NCBI GenBank assembly: GCA_934045075.1
Contig: OW203726.1
Coordinates: 12,622,037-12,686,036 of the forward strand
Direction: 5' to 3'
DNA from: Yponomeuta sedellus
Taxonomy: Eukaryota > Arthropoda > Insecta > Lepidoptera > Yponomeutidae
DNA: 64,000 nt
Shown here: piece after piece, positions 25,485-37,900 of the stretch
Position numbering within the stretch: the first letter of the stretch is position 1
How the letters are laid out: each line of letters opens with the position of its first letter
The notes under the pieces: model-generated
The model's input: only the letters and a program-made list of their open reading frames with translations
The model's database searches: none
What the model was told of the DNA's origin: nothing
Made by a program: the position numbers and the translations under genes

Positions 25485-26282
25485 TGTTTAGAAAATCACA
25501 ACTTGTAGTAGGCTGCCAAGTACCTTCAATTTGGCAGTGTGTTAGACAACAGATGTTGGAGTGCGTCGTCTCCAAAACCTTGTGTTTTTTGGGTTGTTTT
25601 AAGACAATCTGAAGTAGATTTCAGTGGATATTCGTAGTATGGAGTATACGTAATACATCGGAATGGCGTGTGTGATATTGGGATGTAAAACCCAATCGGG
25701 AGAAGAGAAAACAAAACCACCTTCATCAGCTTCCATCGGTAAGACTCAATTTTGTGTACTTTACAGTGGTTTTTCCCTTGAATTTTAACTATGATCTACT
25801 GGCATTGCAACATAGCTTTAATATCATTTGAGAATAGTGTTTCAAAGTAAAAAAACTTGAGTATAATCAATTTAATCACAGTAACAAGTTTGTTGTTTAT
25901 TTTAGGGCGATAGGGATGGGCGTTTCCACTCCCTCAGTGAAAAAGTTATCGATACTTAGTAAAGAAGTTTTTTTATTTCTTGTGTTTATTCCCTTATATA
26001 TGTAATTAACTTTTGAAAGCTCGATTCAGTAAAGTTCTATGAAGTTACCAATTTGATTGTTGATGATTATTGATTAATATTTTTCCTGTTTGAATCTATT
26101 TATTGCATTGATATATTTATAGATTCAGCATGATACATTAAAAAACTACCAAAAGGGGTTTTGATATTATTTTTATTTACAATAATTCCACCTACTTTCA
26201 TAAAGAACTTTCTTAGAACTTTTAGTAAGATAATTATGTTTATATATCTTATAGAAAATTAACTTGAATAGTTTTCACTGTT

Positions 26283-26464
26283 TTTATTTTTATTTTTAAT
26301 GCACTAACCCGTGCTAAGGACAATTTTAAAAACCTATTTAGAGGCTAAAAATTCCACCCATGCCGGGTCTCTAACCCGCGACCTCTGGCTATCTATGCCA
26401 GCGCTCTATCCAACTGAGCCAATGGGCGACTCACCGGCATCAGTGAAATTTCGAACCTCTTTAC
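26283..26464 (-). mobile_element. tRNA-derived SINE
   Basis: On the minus strand the head has a GGCTCAGTTGGATAGAGCG A-box arm, a CTGGC/GCCAG anticodon stem and a GCGGGTTAGAGACCCG T arm. The tail is GTGGAATTTTTAGCC and GTCCTTAGCACGGGTTAGTG. The changed T loop (GGTTAGAGACC instead of GGTTCGAAACC) marks it as a decayed copy. Other copies are at 29227, 33965, 34151, 38368, 57766 and 63146. Confidence 0.75.
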
Positions 26465-28843
26465 ACTATTATCTGTATTACGTACGTACGTACGTACGTC
26501 TGTAGTTTTCACTGCAAAATCTACGTGTAGCAATATAATAATAATGTAGCGAATAAATCGCATCACTATTGTGAAAAAAGGTGTCCAGTACTGGATTTTA
26601 TATTTTCGGTTTGCTGTCAAATTAATAGAGAACTTTAAGGGTGTCGATCTGTCATAAATAAAATTAACGTTTGGACTGATTATGGCGATTTTTCATTAAT
26701 AATTATTTATTTCAAGTTACCCGAAGATAGCACAAAGCAACAAATGTGGATAGACGGCATGGCTTCACGATCAAATTGGTACTGAACAATATCACGTACG
26801 TTTGTAGCAGACATTTCGAAGAAGATGGCTTCATTTACAAGATTAGGTTAGGACTTTATTTTTTAACAAAGACTGTTATTTAACGAGCAATAATTTCATA
26901 TAAACAAATTAATTAAGTTCTCTACTGATTTACAAGTATGTTTATAAATAGCCAGAATTGTAATGTTTATATTTCCATACCCCTTCAGGTTACCCTTCTT
27001 CAGGAACCAGGAATTTTAAACAATGTGAGTGTGACGCTGGTTGTGCAATAAATTATTTAATTAATTTCCGTAAAAACGTCTTCTAACTTTTGTCAAATAA
27101 AAAACAATCTATCACAAGTTATTGTTATACTTTTTTTTCTATGAGCTGCGCTCTAAAATTTTGAATGCACAAAGCTCGCTATCTAGGTATGGTTAGATCA
27201 AGGAAAATTTCTTTATTGGATGCAAATTGAACTTGTACAAATAGATAGTTTTCTGTAGTTTTTTTCAGCTAATCTGGGCTCAATGTCATTTTGTACATAC
27301 ATACAAACTTACATTACATACCAGATTTAGCAATTACAAGTTAAAACCTTGGTAAATCAAATATATAACAATCTCACTGTGCGTGTTATCGAACTTTTTC
27401 TTAATGGGTTCACCGATTTTGATGAGTTTGTGTATTTGCAACATATAGGTAAGTGAGAACAAGAATTCGGAGAGCTGAGAATTTATCGTAGGGTTAATAG
27501 ATAGGGCACACCAACGTTTGCGGCGCCAGCTAATACCAAATAATATTAATATGGACTGCTATATTTACAGAATGTTTAGTTAAGGAATAAATAATATCGA
27601 CGTTTTCGTGTTGAATGTCCCATCCTTATGAATTTCTACTTTTGTCTATGACCCCCTATATAACTATGACTTTCTATATGCAACCTAGTACGATTGTAAA
27701 ATTTCGAGTGTACGAGTTGTCCCTTTCTAGCACAAAGAATCCTCGTAAGAGTAACAAGGAAAGCTATTCAATAATTACTTTTTATTTTACGGCTCCTTCT
27801 ATGCTTTTTAGTCCTTATTCTGAGATTTCAAAGTAAACTGTGTTTCACGAAATAAGACCTTTGGATTCAGCAAATATAGTCCCTACTACATGGTGATAAG
27901 AATTTATTGAAAGGAACTATAATGTGATACGCACTCTATAACCTATAACTCTAACTCTAATTGTTTGACACTTCAAAAAAGTTTTCGTAGATTGAGGACC
28001 TAGGTTGAGAGACCTTTGCCTACGCTTTACTGTAAAAAAAGCAAAACTGTGTATGAACAAACATTTTTATCGAATCATCGTTTTTCATCGCCATGTAAAA
28101 AATGCTCACAAATCCTGTGCGGCCGCAAGCTAAAAAGAAAAAGCTGTGTCAGTGTGCCCAATATCACGTAAAAACTATGAATGATTGTGCGTAGAAGTCC
28201 TATTTTGTTTCAACTTTTAACAAATATGTTTGGGGGAGTAATCTAATCTATTGTTCTAGCGCCAATATTCATGTTTAGTATAAACATACGTTTGTATAAG
28301 AAATAAAAAAACACTACGTCAGAATTTCAAACATTTATTTCTTGAATATTTACATATTTTTTTATAATATTTGAAAATACATATTTGTTAGTTGAGCTTC
28401 TTTTTCACCCGAACGCAATTAACGTTTTCTTACGACAAGGAGTAGCGTTGCGGCAAATTACAATTTGATTACGAGTTAAAGATATCTTGCCTGGTAAGAA
28501 TTTGTTTCAATGTACATTGTAAGCGTTAATCTGTATCCTTGCATTAAGTTCATTGTATTGATGAGACCTAATGACTGACCAAATTGTTATTCCATTGATG
28601 TCGATATTTTTATACAATAAACCCTAATCCTATAAGTTTTACAGTAAAGTTCAGCGAGTAAGACCTTGTTAACAGTGGCCGACCGGAGCGATTCGTCACT
28701 GCGTGGTAATGTCGCTTTGTTGACACCTCAGCGGTTGTGCAATTTTCTGAAGAACACATCAGTCAAGTGCTAAGGTTGAAGTTTTTAGCGTCAGCTAAGA
28801 CCGGAAGGGTGGGGGGAGGGTATTGTAAATAGACGACACTTAC

Positions 28844-28850
28844 TTATAAG
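28844..28850 (+). promoter_or_regulatory. candidate TATA element of gene C
   Basis: TTATAAG lies about 70 bases before the ATG at 28915. It leaves room for a start site near 28875 and a leader of about 40 bases. Confidence 0.45.
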
Positions 28851-28914
28851 TGATCGGAATGTCTGGATCATCATTCATCTGTTCATAGTTGGGAACGTGT
28901 TAGTGTGGAGCAAT

Positions 28915-31900
28915 ATGTTCTTTTACAAGGTACTTGGTCTGTGTTGGGCGGTGGCGAGCGTGTCGGCCATACCGGTAGGGTCTCCAGCACCGGGAGTCAT
29001 TCCTTTGGAGAAGCAGCAACCAACAGTGATTCCTATCCTTTCACAGTCTGAAGAGGTAGAAGCTAACGGAACCTATAAGTTCAGGTAAGCCTATGTTAGT
29101 GTCATATTGTGAGATTCACGCAAAGCAGGAATAGAGTGAAGGAATAAGTAACTGACTATGTAATCATTATGCAGTCTTATATTTTTGGATTTGTTTGTCA
29201 TTGACCAATCAACTAACTACCTTTAAGCGCTGGCATGCATAGCCAGAGGTTGCGGGTTCGAATCCCGGCATAGGTGGAATTTTTAGCCTCTAAATAGGTT
29301 TTTAAAATTGTCCTTAGCACGGGTTAGTGCATTAAAAATAAAAATAGTATTACCTTTAAACACCTTATGGGCAAACATTCTTCCGGAAGTTAGACATAAA
29401 ATAACCATTTTTTTATAATACTGCTACTACCGGTAGGTTACAGCATGAGCGAATACAACATAAAAACTGATTTCAGGCTCGTAAGGCTACGCAGAGTTGA
29501 CACCAAAATAAACATTCTGAATTCGTGTTTCTTTGCTGAGAAATATTTTGGGTTATTAGATTATAACCCATAAGTAATCTAGACTTATCTAAGACTGCCT
29601 TGTTGCCGCCTTAAGCTAGTTGTCTTCAAACAGTTGAGTTCCTAGGCATGGTTCGTGATATCGTGACGACATGCGAAAATAACGCTTGTTTTGGAAAAGT
29701 TGTCACAAAAGTAAAATATCTAATCAAGTCCAGAGTTTTGGGTTAGTAAACCTAAGTTTCATGGTTTTTAAGTTAAGGGTTATTTTCATTTTCCTTCGCT
29801 TTCTTTTTTTTTCTCGACTTTTCCCATGTCATTACTGATGATAAAAATATCGTACATGTACTTACTCGTAATTTATACTCATGATTATTTGTTTTATTTA
29901 ATCTATTACTTTTCTAGTATATAATTATTATAAACTAGCTGACCCATCGGTCTTCGTACCGCCTACCATCGATTCCTTAATTTTTTTTTCTCTCCGTAAG
30001 AACCGTCCTCGTGCTTCAAGGAATGTTCTAAAAAAAGAATTAGCAAAATCAGCTCAGCTGCTACCGAGATTTGCGCTTACCAACACATTCAGCAATTCAT
30101 TTTTATATTATAGATTAAGAAGTAAAATCATGTAAGACGATCTGATTTATTTGAACTTACTAAATTATAGTATTTTCTAAGGTTAACACGAGCACTAGAC
30201 ATAATTAAAACTAAAAACGTTTATTACATTTTTACAATTTTCCGACGTTTCCGACGAGTGCCGAAACGTCAGCATGTCAATTCAGTAAGATCGTCGATCA
30301 CTTCGATGGTCACTTCGTCGGTCACTTCGTCGGTCACCTCGTCGTTCACCTCACACTCACCTTAATTTGACCTTCAGAACCCGAAAATATGACATTCCTT
30401 GCATAGGGGTTGACACTAATATTACTTCAGTCGAAGTCGTAGGCTATAATTTGTTTCGCATGTTTTGGCAAAACGATGCTATAAAAAAATCTTACAAACA
30501 TGTTGCGTTGTCTAAAATTGTACAGTCTAAGTATTTACTAGCCTAAATCTATTGAAATGTATAAAAAAGATTATATCATTGGCAGTATACAGTGTATCCA
30601 AGTCGCTGGCATAAGAAGCAATTCTCGTGGGGCTACCATACGAGTAAAATAATTTCGTATGTGTATTGTGTTTGTGTGAACGGGGAGTGTTCGTGCTATG
30701 TATGTCTCTATAGTAAAAATAAATTGAAACAAATGAGAAGAGAAAGATGAGGTACGATAACTTTATTTGTGGGCTAGGTTTTACTGTATGGGTTTTAGTA
30801 GATTTTCCGTTATTTAATAGTTAAGACGAAGGAACTATTTTGTTGTTTGGGCTTTACGTTTTTTTATTTATTAAAAGTGTATGAACCTACTACATAAAAA
30901 TGACACCGGGAAAGTTTGGTTCTATGGGCTAACGTTTGGTATACTCTGTCGATTCTTAAGTACTAGGGGAACGTAGGTCATAGATGTGTTGTTTCTGTTT
31001 AATAATTTTCTGAGGAAATCAATCAAGTCTCAATATAAAAGTGTAATCGAGTATCTGACTGAACCACTAAGTATTACTTTTATCACAGCTCCGTAAGCTC
31101 TTTCAAGACATAACACGGAATTCTGGGGAGCACGCCATACGCCTATATCATACGTGTAGTCACCAATCCTAACTTGTCGCTCATTTACATTGCCTTGAAA
31201 GGGCAACTCTCCGATTCCAATGGTTTCTAGTTTATCCAGCAGAATGGGAACAGAGTGCTTAGTGCGAGTTTGACAGATCCAATCGAATAACTTTACTACC
31301 GCGTTAATCGAGCATTGAGTAGTTAGTATGAGCAAGTTAACTGTTCGAACTGGCAAAACGCTGTCACATTACAACTCGCACTCGCGTTTATTCATGTTTT
31401 GGCTGGTAAACGTATTCACTTCTCAACGTGAACCATTTCAACTCGCACTCAGCAATTTTAATTTCCATACTTGTCGCTAGGTGGCGCTTCCTCGATGCCA
31501 TAGAAATATGAGTTTACGTTAACGCGATCGAGTAGTTAAAAAACTCGCACTAAGCACTCTGAGACAGTTTCGACAGCTTTGGAAAAATCCAAAAGCATAT
31601 TATCTTTAGTATTTTGCGTGTGATCGGCAAGCTACTAATATCACACCGTTAAAACACTGAGTGTGTTTTCAAGTAAACTACCGTTTCTTTATTTGTTTTT
31701 TTTTTCTATTTACAGATAAAAACATTGACACAGTAATTTACACTCGATGTAATGTTAAATAGAAAGTGTTATATGAACGTACTTACGCATAGAACGTATT
31801 TTTTTCATATTTTTACTCCGTCATGGTTAGACCCAGTTTTTCCAAACTTTGTCAATATTTTCCGGCCAGCATCTGGTCACACTTCACACACACACAAACG

Positions 31901-34900
31901 AATAGTTTGCTTTTAAATCAAGACTTAATTCTACACTGGCGCTACGGCGGTGAAGAGAACTACAAATGTCAATGAAATTGGTATTCTGAAGGTTCGATTC
32001 GCAGCTCACTTCGATCATGAACTCGCACATGAATTCGATTACATCTGTCAAAATCAAAAGTTACTCTCCTTTAGGTGAACTCACGATCGAATCCCATAAT
32101 GTAGAAGATAACTCATTATTTTTTGTTGAAACCAGTATTATTATAGTAATGTTATGTATCTCAGGCAAATTTGTGAAGTTAAAGTAGAAATAACACTCGC
32201 TAATTGTGAATGATAACATCGTAAAGAAACCTGACTGGCTGATATGTTCATATAACTCGCTGTTCGCATATCTGAGGTGGGCACGCGTGGTGATCAAGCC
32301 TATATTCTTTCTGAAAGAAGACCTGTGCTCTACAGTGGGATGTATATCATATACTGTATATTTTAAGAACATTAATTATTATGAAGTAAGAAAGAATAAA
32401 TATAATGTGGGTGGAATGGCGAATGTGAGTAGAATGACTGGTAAGAAACGCTCCAGGCGAACATACTTCGACCCGTATTTGGTCGAATAGGGGACGTGTC
32501 AGCATAGGGCAGGATAAAACGTACCCAAAACCGTCTCGCATGCAACGACTAATAAATGGCGATGAAGTGATAGTAATTAACCAGGATCGTATAATAGCAA
32601 CTGGCAGTCCCTGCATCTGCTCACCCCTCTGGGATACAGAGGTGCCCTTTTTTGATATCAACCCTTTGTATGTCCACACGCTGGAGCACGGGTCTCTTAA
32701 GGTTAGGTCACACTCTACCACGGGGCCAAGCCTGGGTTAGTGGAGGATTATAAGACAGAGGCGGGCCTTAAGTTATCAAGCTGCCCATAAGGCCTCCGAC
32801 ATTAAGATTGCAAACAGAAACCCATCATGCTGAGCTATGGAAAACAGAAACGAAATGCAAACAAGCCAGAGAGGCCCTACCAACAATATCGAAACGCCTC
32901 ACATGTAGCGATCTGCGCAAAGCCATGGCACTTATGACGAGCCATTGAACACTGAATAAACACCTCCACGCTATGGGACTGACCGACATCCCGTTATGTC
33001 GACTATGCCTCAAGGAAGACGAACTACCCGCGACGTGTTCATTCACTGAGGGAGCGTGGAAGTGCAACGAACATCGATAATAGGAAAGCTGGGATCCTTC
33101 GGGAGGCCAGCAGTGACCTGGGTGCACTGCTGGCTTTCTGAAAAAAGATTGGCTGGCTGGAGTGATCTCACAATGGCCCAACTATGAGGCTGAGTGCGGA
33201 GAAAACAGGATAAACTAACTGAAACCTCTGACATGGCTTAACGACTTCCATTGCGCGACAGAAGGCGCTATCGGCTTCGCATGCCTTGCGAAGCACGGAA
33301 GCGCTCGGAAAAAATATCACAAGCAGTAGTCACGATACGGTCACCCATCCAGCACCTGACTGCGCCTGTTGTTGCTTAAGTCAAGTGATTGATTCCAATC
33401 ATTCGGTTCGCCTAGGCCACGAGCGGCGTGGCCTTATGTTTGTGATGTTACGAAGTAGGTTTAGGTAAACCAGCTAGGTGACAAAGATGTAAATACACTG
33501 ATACTGAGGCTATGTATTTGTTCAAATGTACATCCAAACAAAACCTCAAACAAGACCTCCGGCAGTACTTTGTACTTTAGATAGATAGATAAAACATTTA
33601 TTCACATAAGACACACACGTATACAATGCATAGCAATACAAAACCAAATACCAGTCCAAAGCAATAATAAAACAGTAGCATACATAAAAAGCAAAAAAAC
33701 TCAGAAGATAAGTCATACACGGTACTGTAGTGTACCTAGGCAATGTAATGGACTGGGAGTGATCAACCTAGGTGTGGAAAATGTGAATGGGCTCCGACTC
33801 ATCATGTGCTGAAAGTTCAGGAAGAACTTCAGCGCTGGTATTCTGCCGGTACCCGGTGTGAGCAGCATGCAGCGCTAAGGGAGCTGAGGTATGGTAGTCA
33901 TAATTGCTATCGTACCGAATGAAATAGTGTAAATACCGGAATAATAAGCTCAGTTTATCAGGAGGGCGCTGGCACGGTTAGCCAGTGGTCCTGGCATGGG
34001 TGGAATTTTAAGCCTCTAAATAAATAGTTTTATTAAATTGTCCTTAGCACAGGTTAGTGCCTTAAAAAGAATATAAATAAATATATTCAATCTGGATAAA
34101 CTTTGTGTACTCAAAGTCACAGATATTGAGTAATTTTATAAAAATGAATTATTAAAACCTATTTAGAGGCTAAAAATTCCACCCATGCCGGGATTCGAAC
34201 CCGTGACCTCTGGCTACCCGTGCCAGCGCTCTTTCCAACTGAGCTAATGGGCGACTCACCGGCATCAGTGAAATTTCGAACCTCTTTACATTATTCTCTG
34301 TATTACGCCCAGGTAGCATTTCTACGTCATTTTGACGTCCATATACAGTCCTCTTCGACGTAAAAGACGTCATTTTACGACGTCGGGTTAACCCTCAGAT
34401 GACGTGAATTTGTCACAGCCTTACGACGTCAGTTGAAGACGTCGGAGATACGACACCATATGACGTGCAAGTGACGTCATATGTATGCCGTGCATCGTAC
34501 GTCTTATGTAGTATCACAAAACGTCAGTAAAACGTTGAGAAATAATTAAGTACCAGCCCTTATGAAGTTCTAAAGACGTCACATTTCTATCACAACCTTA
34601 TATTGACATACGCATTCCTACTTATCTTCCCGATTGAGAGACGAGGGCTGTAAAATAAATCAAAATTTAAGTAAATAGTACTAAACCATATTTTAATTGT
34701 ATTAAATCAAATTACGTTATGAAAATCATAAAAAACCGACCAAATGCGAGTCGGAGACGCGCACCGACAACTTCGTACCAACAGTATGCCATGTATTTAG
34801 AAAAAAACTCATAGGTACATACTAGTCTTGAAAATCACCCTTTGAGCACTAACCCCCTTATTCATAATAGTCCGCTAGCTTAAAACAGCTGCTAAAGAGT

Positions 34901-37900
34901 GTTCTCTTTCATTCTGACTTAAGTCAATAGAAGAGGACAGAGTGAGAATAAGCATTGCTTAAAGTTAACAGACTATTATGAATAAGGGGGTAAATCTTCA
35001 ATATAAATATCATCCGTGATCTGGTAGTAGCAGTAGCCGATCGTATTCTTCGCTCCCTTGGACTGGTCAATATACTTCACAGCGTCTAGGTGTGAGCCAA
35101 TTTTTCTTACAATCACTCAATACACTGTACCACCATCTTTTTCACAAAATTAAGCGTACCTAACCTACATTTCTTTGAGCACGCGCGCACGTTAACGAAG
35201 AATTTTTAATATTGCCTGTCTGTATCACTCACTTCGCGCGTTCCGAATTGTGGCTAATGCACTTGGATTGTTTGGAAGCGCAACAAATGGATTGTTTTAA
35301 TATTAGTGTAATTATTAATCATCGTAGGTGTTCAATACGTGTAATTATAATAGGGTAGTTTAGCCGGTTTTCGGCCATTTAAGGACATTTTCATATTCAG
35401 AGCGATTTTTTTCAATGACAGAGTAAACAAAAATGGACAAATAAAATATTTTTGAATCATAAAACTATTGCTATTTCCATTTTTCAAACCTTCATCTAAG
35501 AAAACATTATCGTTTAATTATAAAAAATAAAAATATCGTGAGGTGTGGATTTTGCCCTTTCCCGGCCACCTATTTCAGTTTACGGCCACTTGTTTTGTTA
35601 GTTTTCGGCCAATTTTTGTTTTTTTCTAATAACTCTTATTTTTATGGTGGTGTATCGTTTTTAAATAACAATAAAATGAGTGAAAAAAATCAAAGAGCTT
35701 TTAATATTGTTTACTTAAAACTAAAACATTAACCAATTTCCGGCCTCTCAATAAATCATGGCCGATAAACAAAATTGGTCAACCCGGGTTTCGGCCACCT
35801 TGCATAAAATGGCCGACAACCTAATTTGAAGGAGTTAACTTTCGGCCGCCAATGTCAATATATAATTAAACTCTTTCGAACAAATCAAGGATGAAAGAGT
35901 TCTCTTACATCAGGATCTTAGTTAATATAAGAGAAACTTATTGAAATAAATAGACTTACTAGTATTTATCACCGCTTTTATAAATGACCGAAAAATAACC
36001 TAAATATCCTTAGTTCTCGGTCATTTTATTACACTTAGGCCGAAAAGTGGATTTACGAAGTCCCTCTCCCGGCCACCGTTATACAAAACAATTAAAATGG
36101 ATTTTAAGCACGAATGCAATTAGTAAACATGCGGCCGAAATCTAACTGCATAAATCAGGATACTTTTTAAATTATATCTTAACAATATGATTTGGAAAAA
36201 GTGATTATTCAATGGTAAAGTAATGAATTTATAATCGTAGGATCGGTGTCAGATTTCGGCCAGGCGGCCGAGAATCAACTGGCTCGTCAAAATTTAAGTT
36301 AGTTATCCGTCCACCTAATATTTACTAAAAGTACTAAGTATTATAGAAATTTTCATCAAAATAACATCGGTTTAACATATTAACTGTGCATTACAGTAAT
36401 ATTTTGGTGGATAAATCAATACACAATGTCGTAACTTACCATGCAAATAATTGGCGCGCACTATTTTTTTCTCTGCTTTCGACACACACTTACATTGCTT
36501 GAAACGCAAGGGAAAACTGACGAAACAAATGAAACGCTACTAAGATACTTAATTATTTAGGCAAAGGAGTGAATTTCAACAGGTCTTATAAAATCTTCAT
36601 TTCCATGTACTTTTTTATCTTAAGGTTTTTTTACAAAACAAAACTCTTTTATTGTTGTTTTTGAAAATGTATGTACTCTTGCTTAGTATCTATCTGATAA
36701 CTTAAAAAACTAGCAAGATAAACTGGTCTAAAAATTTCGTGCCACGGCGATGAAACATGAGTGCACGGCAATGAAACAAGCGTCCACGGCAATGAAATAA
36801 CTGTGCCATAGGAATGAAAGAATCAACCCACGGAAATGAAAACATATTTTATTTCTCCGAGAGGGAAATGCAAACCCAGATATGGGTCGTTTCTTAATTT
36901 TTGACGTCTTTTTTTTCAGCCAATCTTTTTCTCTCCTTTCTCTCCTCCTCATATAATTTTATTTTGGGCATCTTGGCATCTTAAAAATAAACAATCCATT
37001 ATTAAAATCAGACTGCAGTATGTGCTGGTGCGTTCGTTTGTGAGGGTGTATTATACGATTGATAAAGTACTAAATGTTACTAAAAGATGATAAAATGCAT
37101 TTTATTTACCTAATCATAACATGGCGATGAAAACAGAAGTCACGGAAATGAAATACTTGGCCACGGCAATGAATATAATTTGTTTTATAAAGCATGGCAA
37201 TTAATTTTCTTTCATTGATGTGCCTTTTTTTTCATTACCATAGCAAATTTCGCCCACGGAAACCACAGCAATGAAAACACGGTGATGAAAATCGAGGCAA
37301 TAAATAGAAATAACAAAAAATCTATTAACCATTCGACAAAGTAAACACTTGACAAATAATCATAAGAGAAATAGCGTTCTATCGAATGTTTACTTAAGAT
37401 GACAATCTTAATTTAAATAGAAGTTATACCTATCCACGGCAATGAAAGAAAAAATGTCCAGCAACAAAAAAAAATATTGACTTAACGAATATCGCGAAAA
37501 CGCAGGCACGTGCGTACGTCTTTCTGCGACGAGCACTTAGGCGGCATTAAACACAAACGTTTCGCTTACCGGGGATGGAAAACAAGTCGTTAGGTAAAAC
37601 AATATACTTGAACATGATTAGGACACGGCGATTAACGGTAGTTCTGGGACAGATACATTTCTATTAACCATTCGTTGTACTGTGTAAATATTTCAATAAA
37701 TGTATTTCGTAACAATACTATGACTATTAATGTATTAAATAAAATTAGTTTTTAGTACAAAGAACTAATAGATGTTTATCAATGAAGAATAATACACAAC
37801 GAGGTGACGTGCGGACAAACATGGCAATGAAAGATTTCGGGATTTAATTTTTTTTTTCGGAGTATCCATTATTCTTATTAACAAAATGTTTAGTGCTACA

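Larger units (their letters stand above)
24121..28840. other. intergenic space between genes B and C (shared upstream region)
   Basis: Genes B and C are divergently transcribed from this 4.8-kb interval, which should contain both sets of control elements. It holds a MITE (24635-24958), a perfect hairpin (25441-25484), a tRNA-derived SINE (26283-26464) and a (TACG)5 tract (26480-26499). No coding region is convincing. Confidence 0.5.

Noticed and set aside
34180..34260. tRNA gene candidate (and similar at 11405, 26340, 38395, 63180)
   Set aside because: All are fused to the same SINE tails, have altered anticodon stems or loops, and recur several times; none has an isolated, well-paired tRNA.
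36740..37450. CRISPR-like spaced repeats (CACGGCAATGAAA)
   Set aside because: The repeat is short, variable and irregularly spaced, and the setting is a eukaryotic intron.
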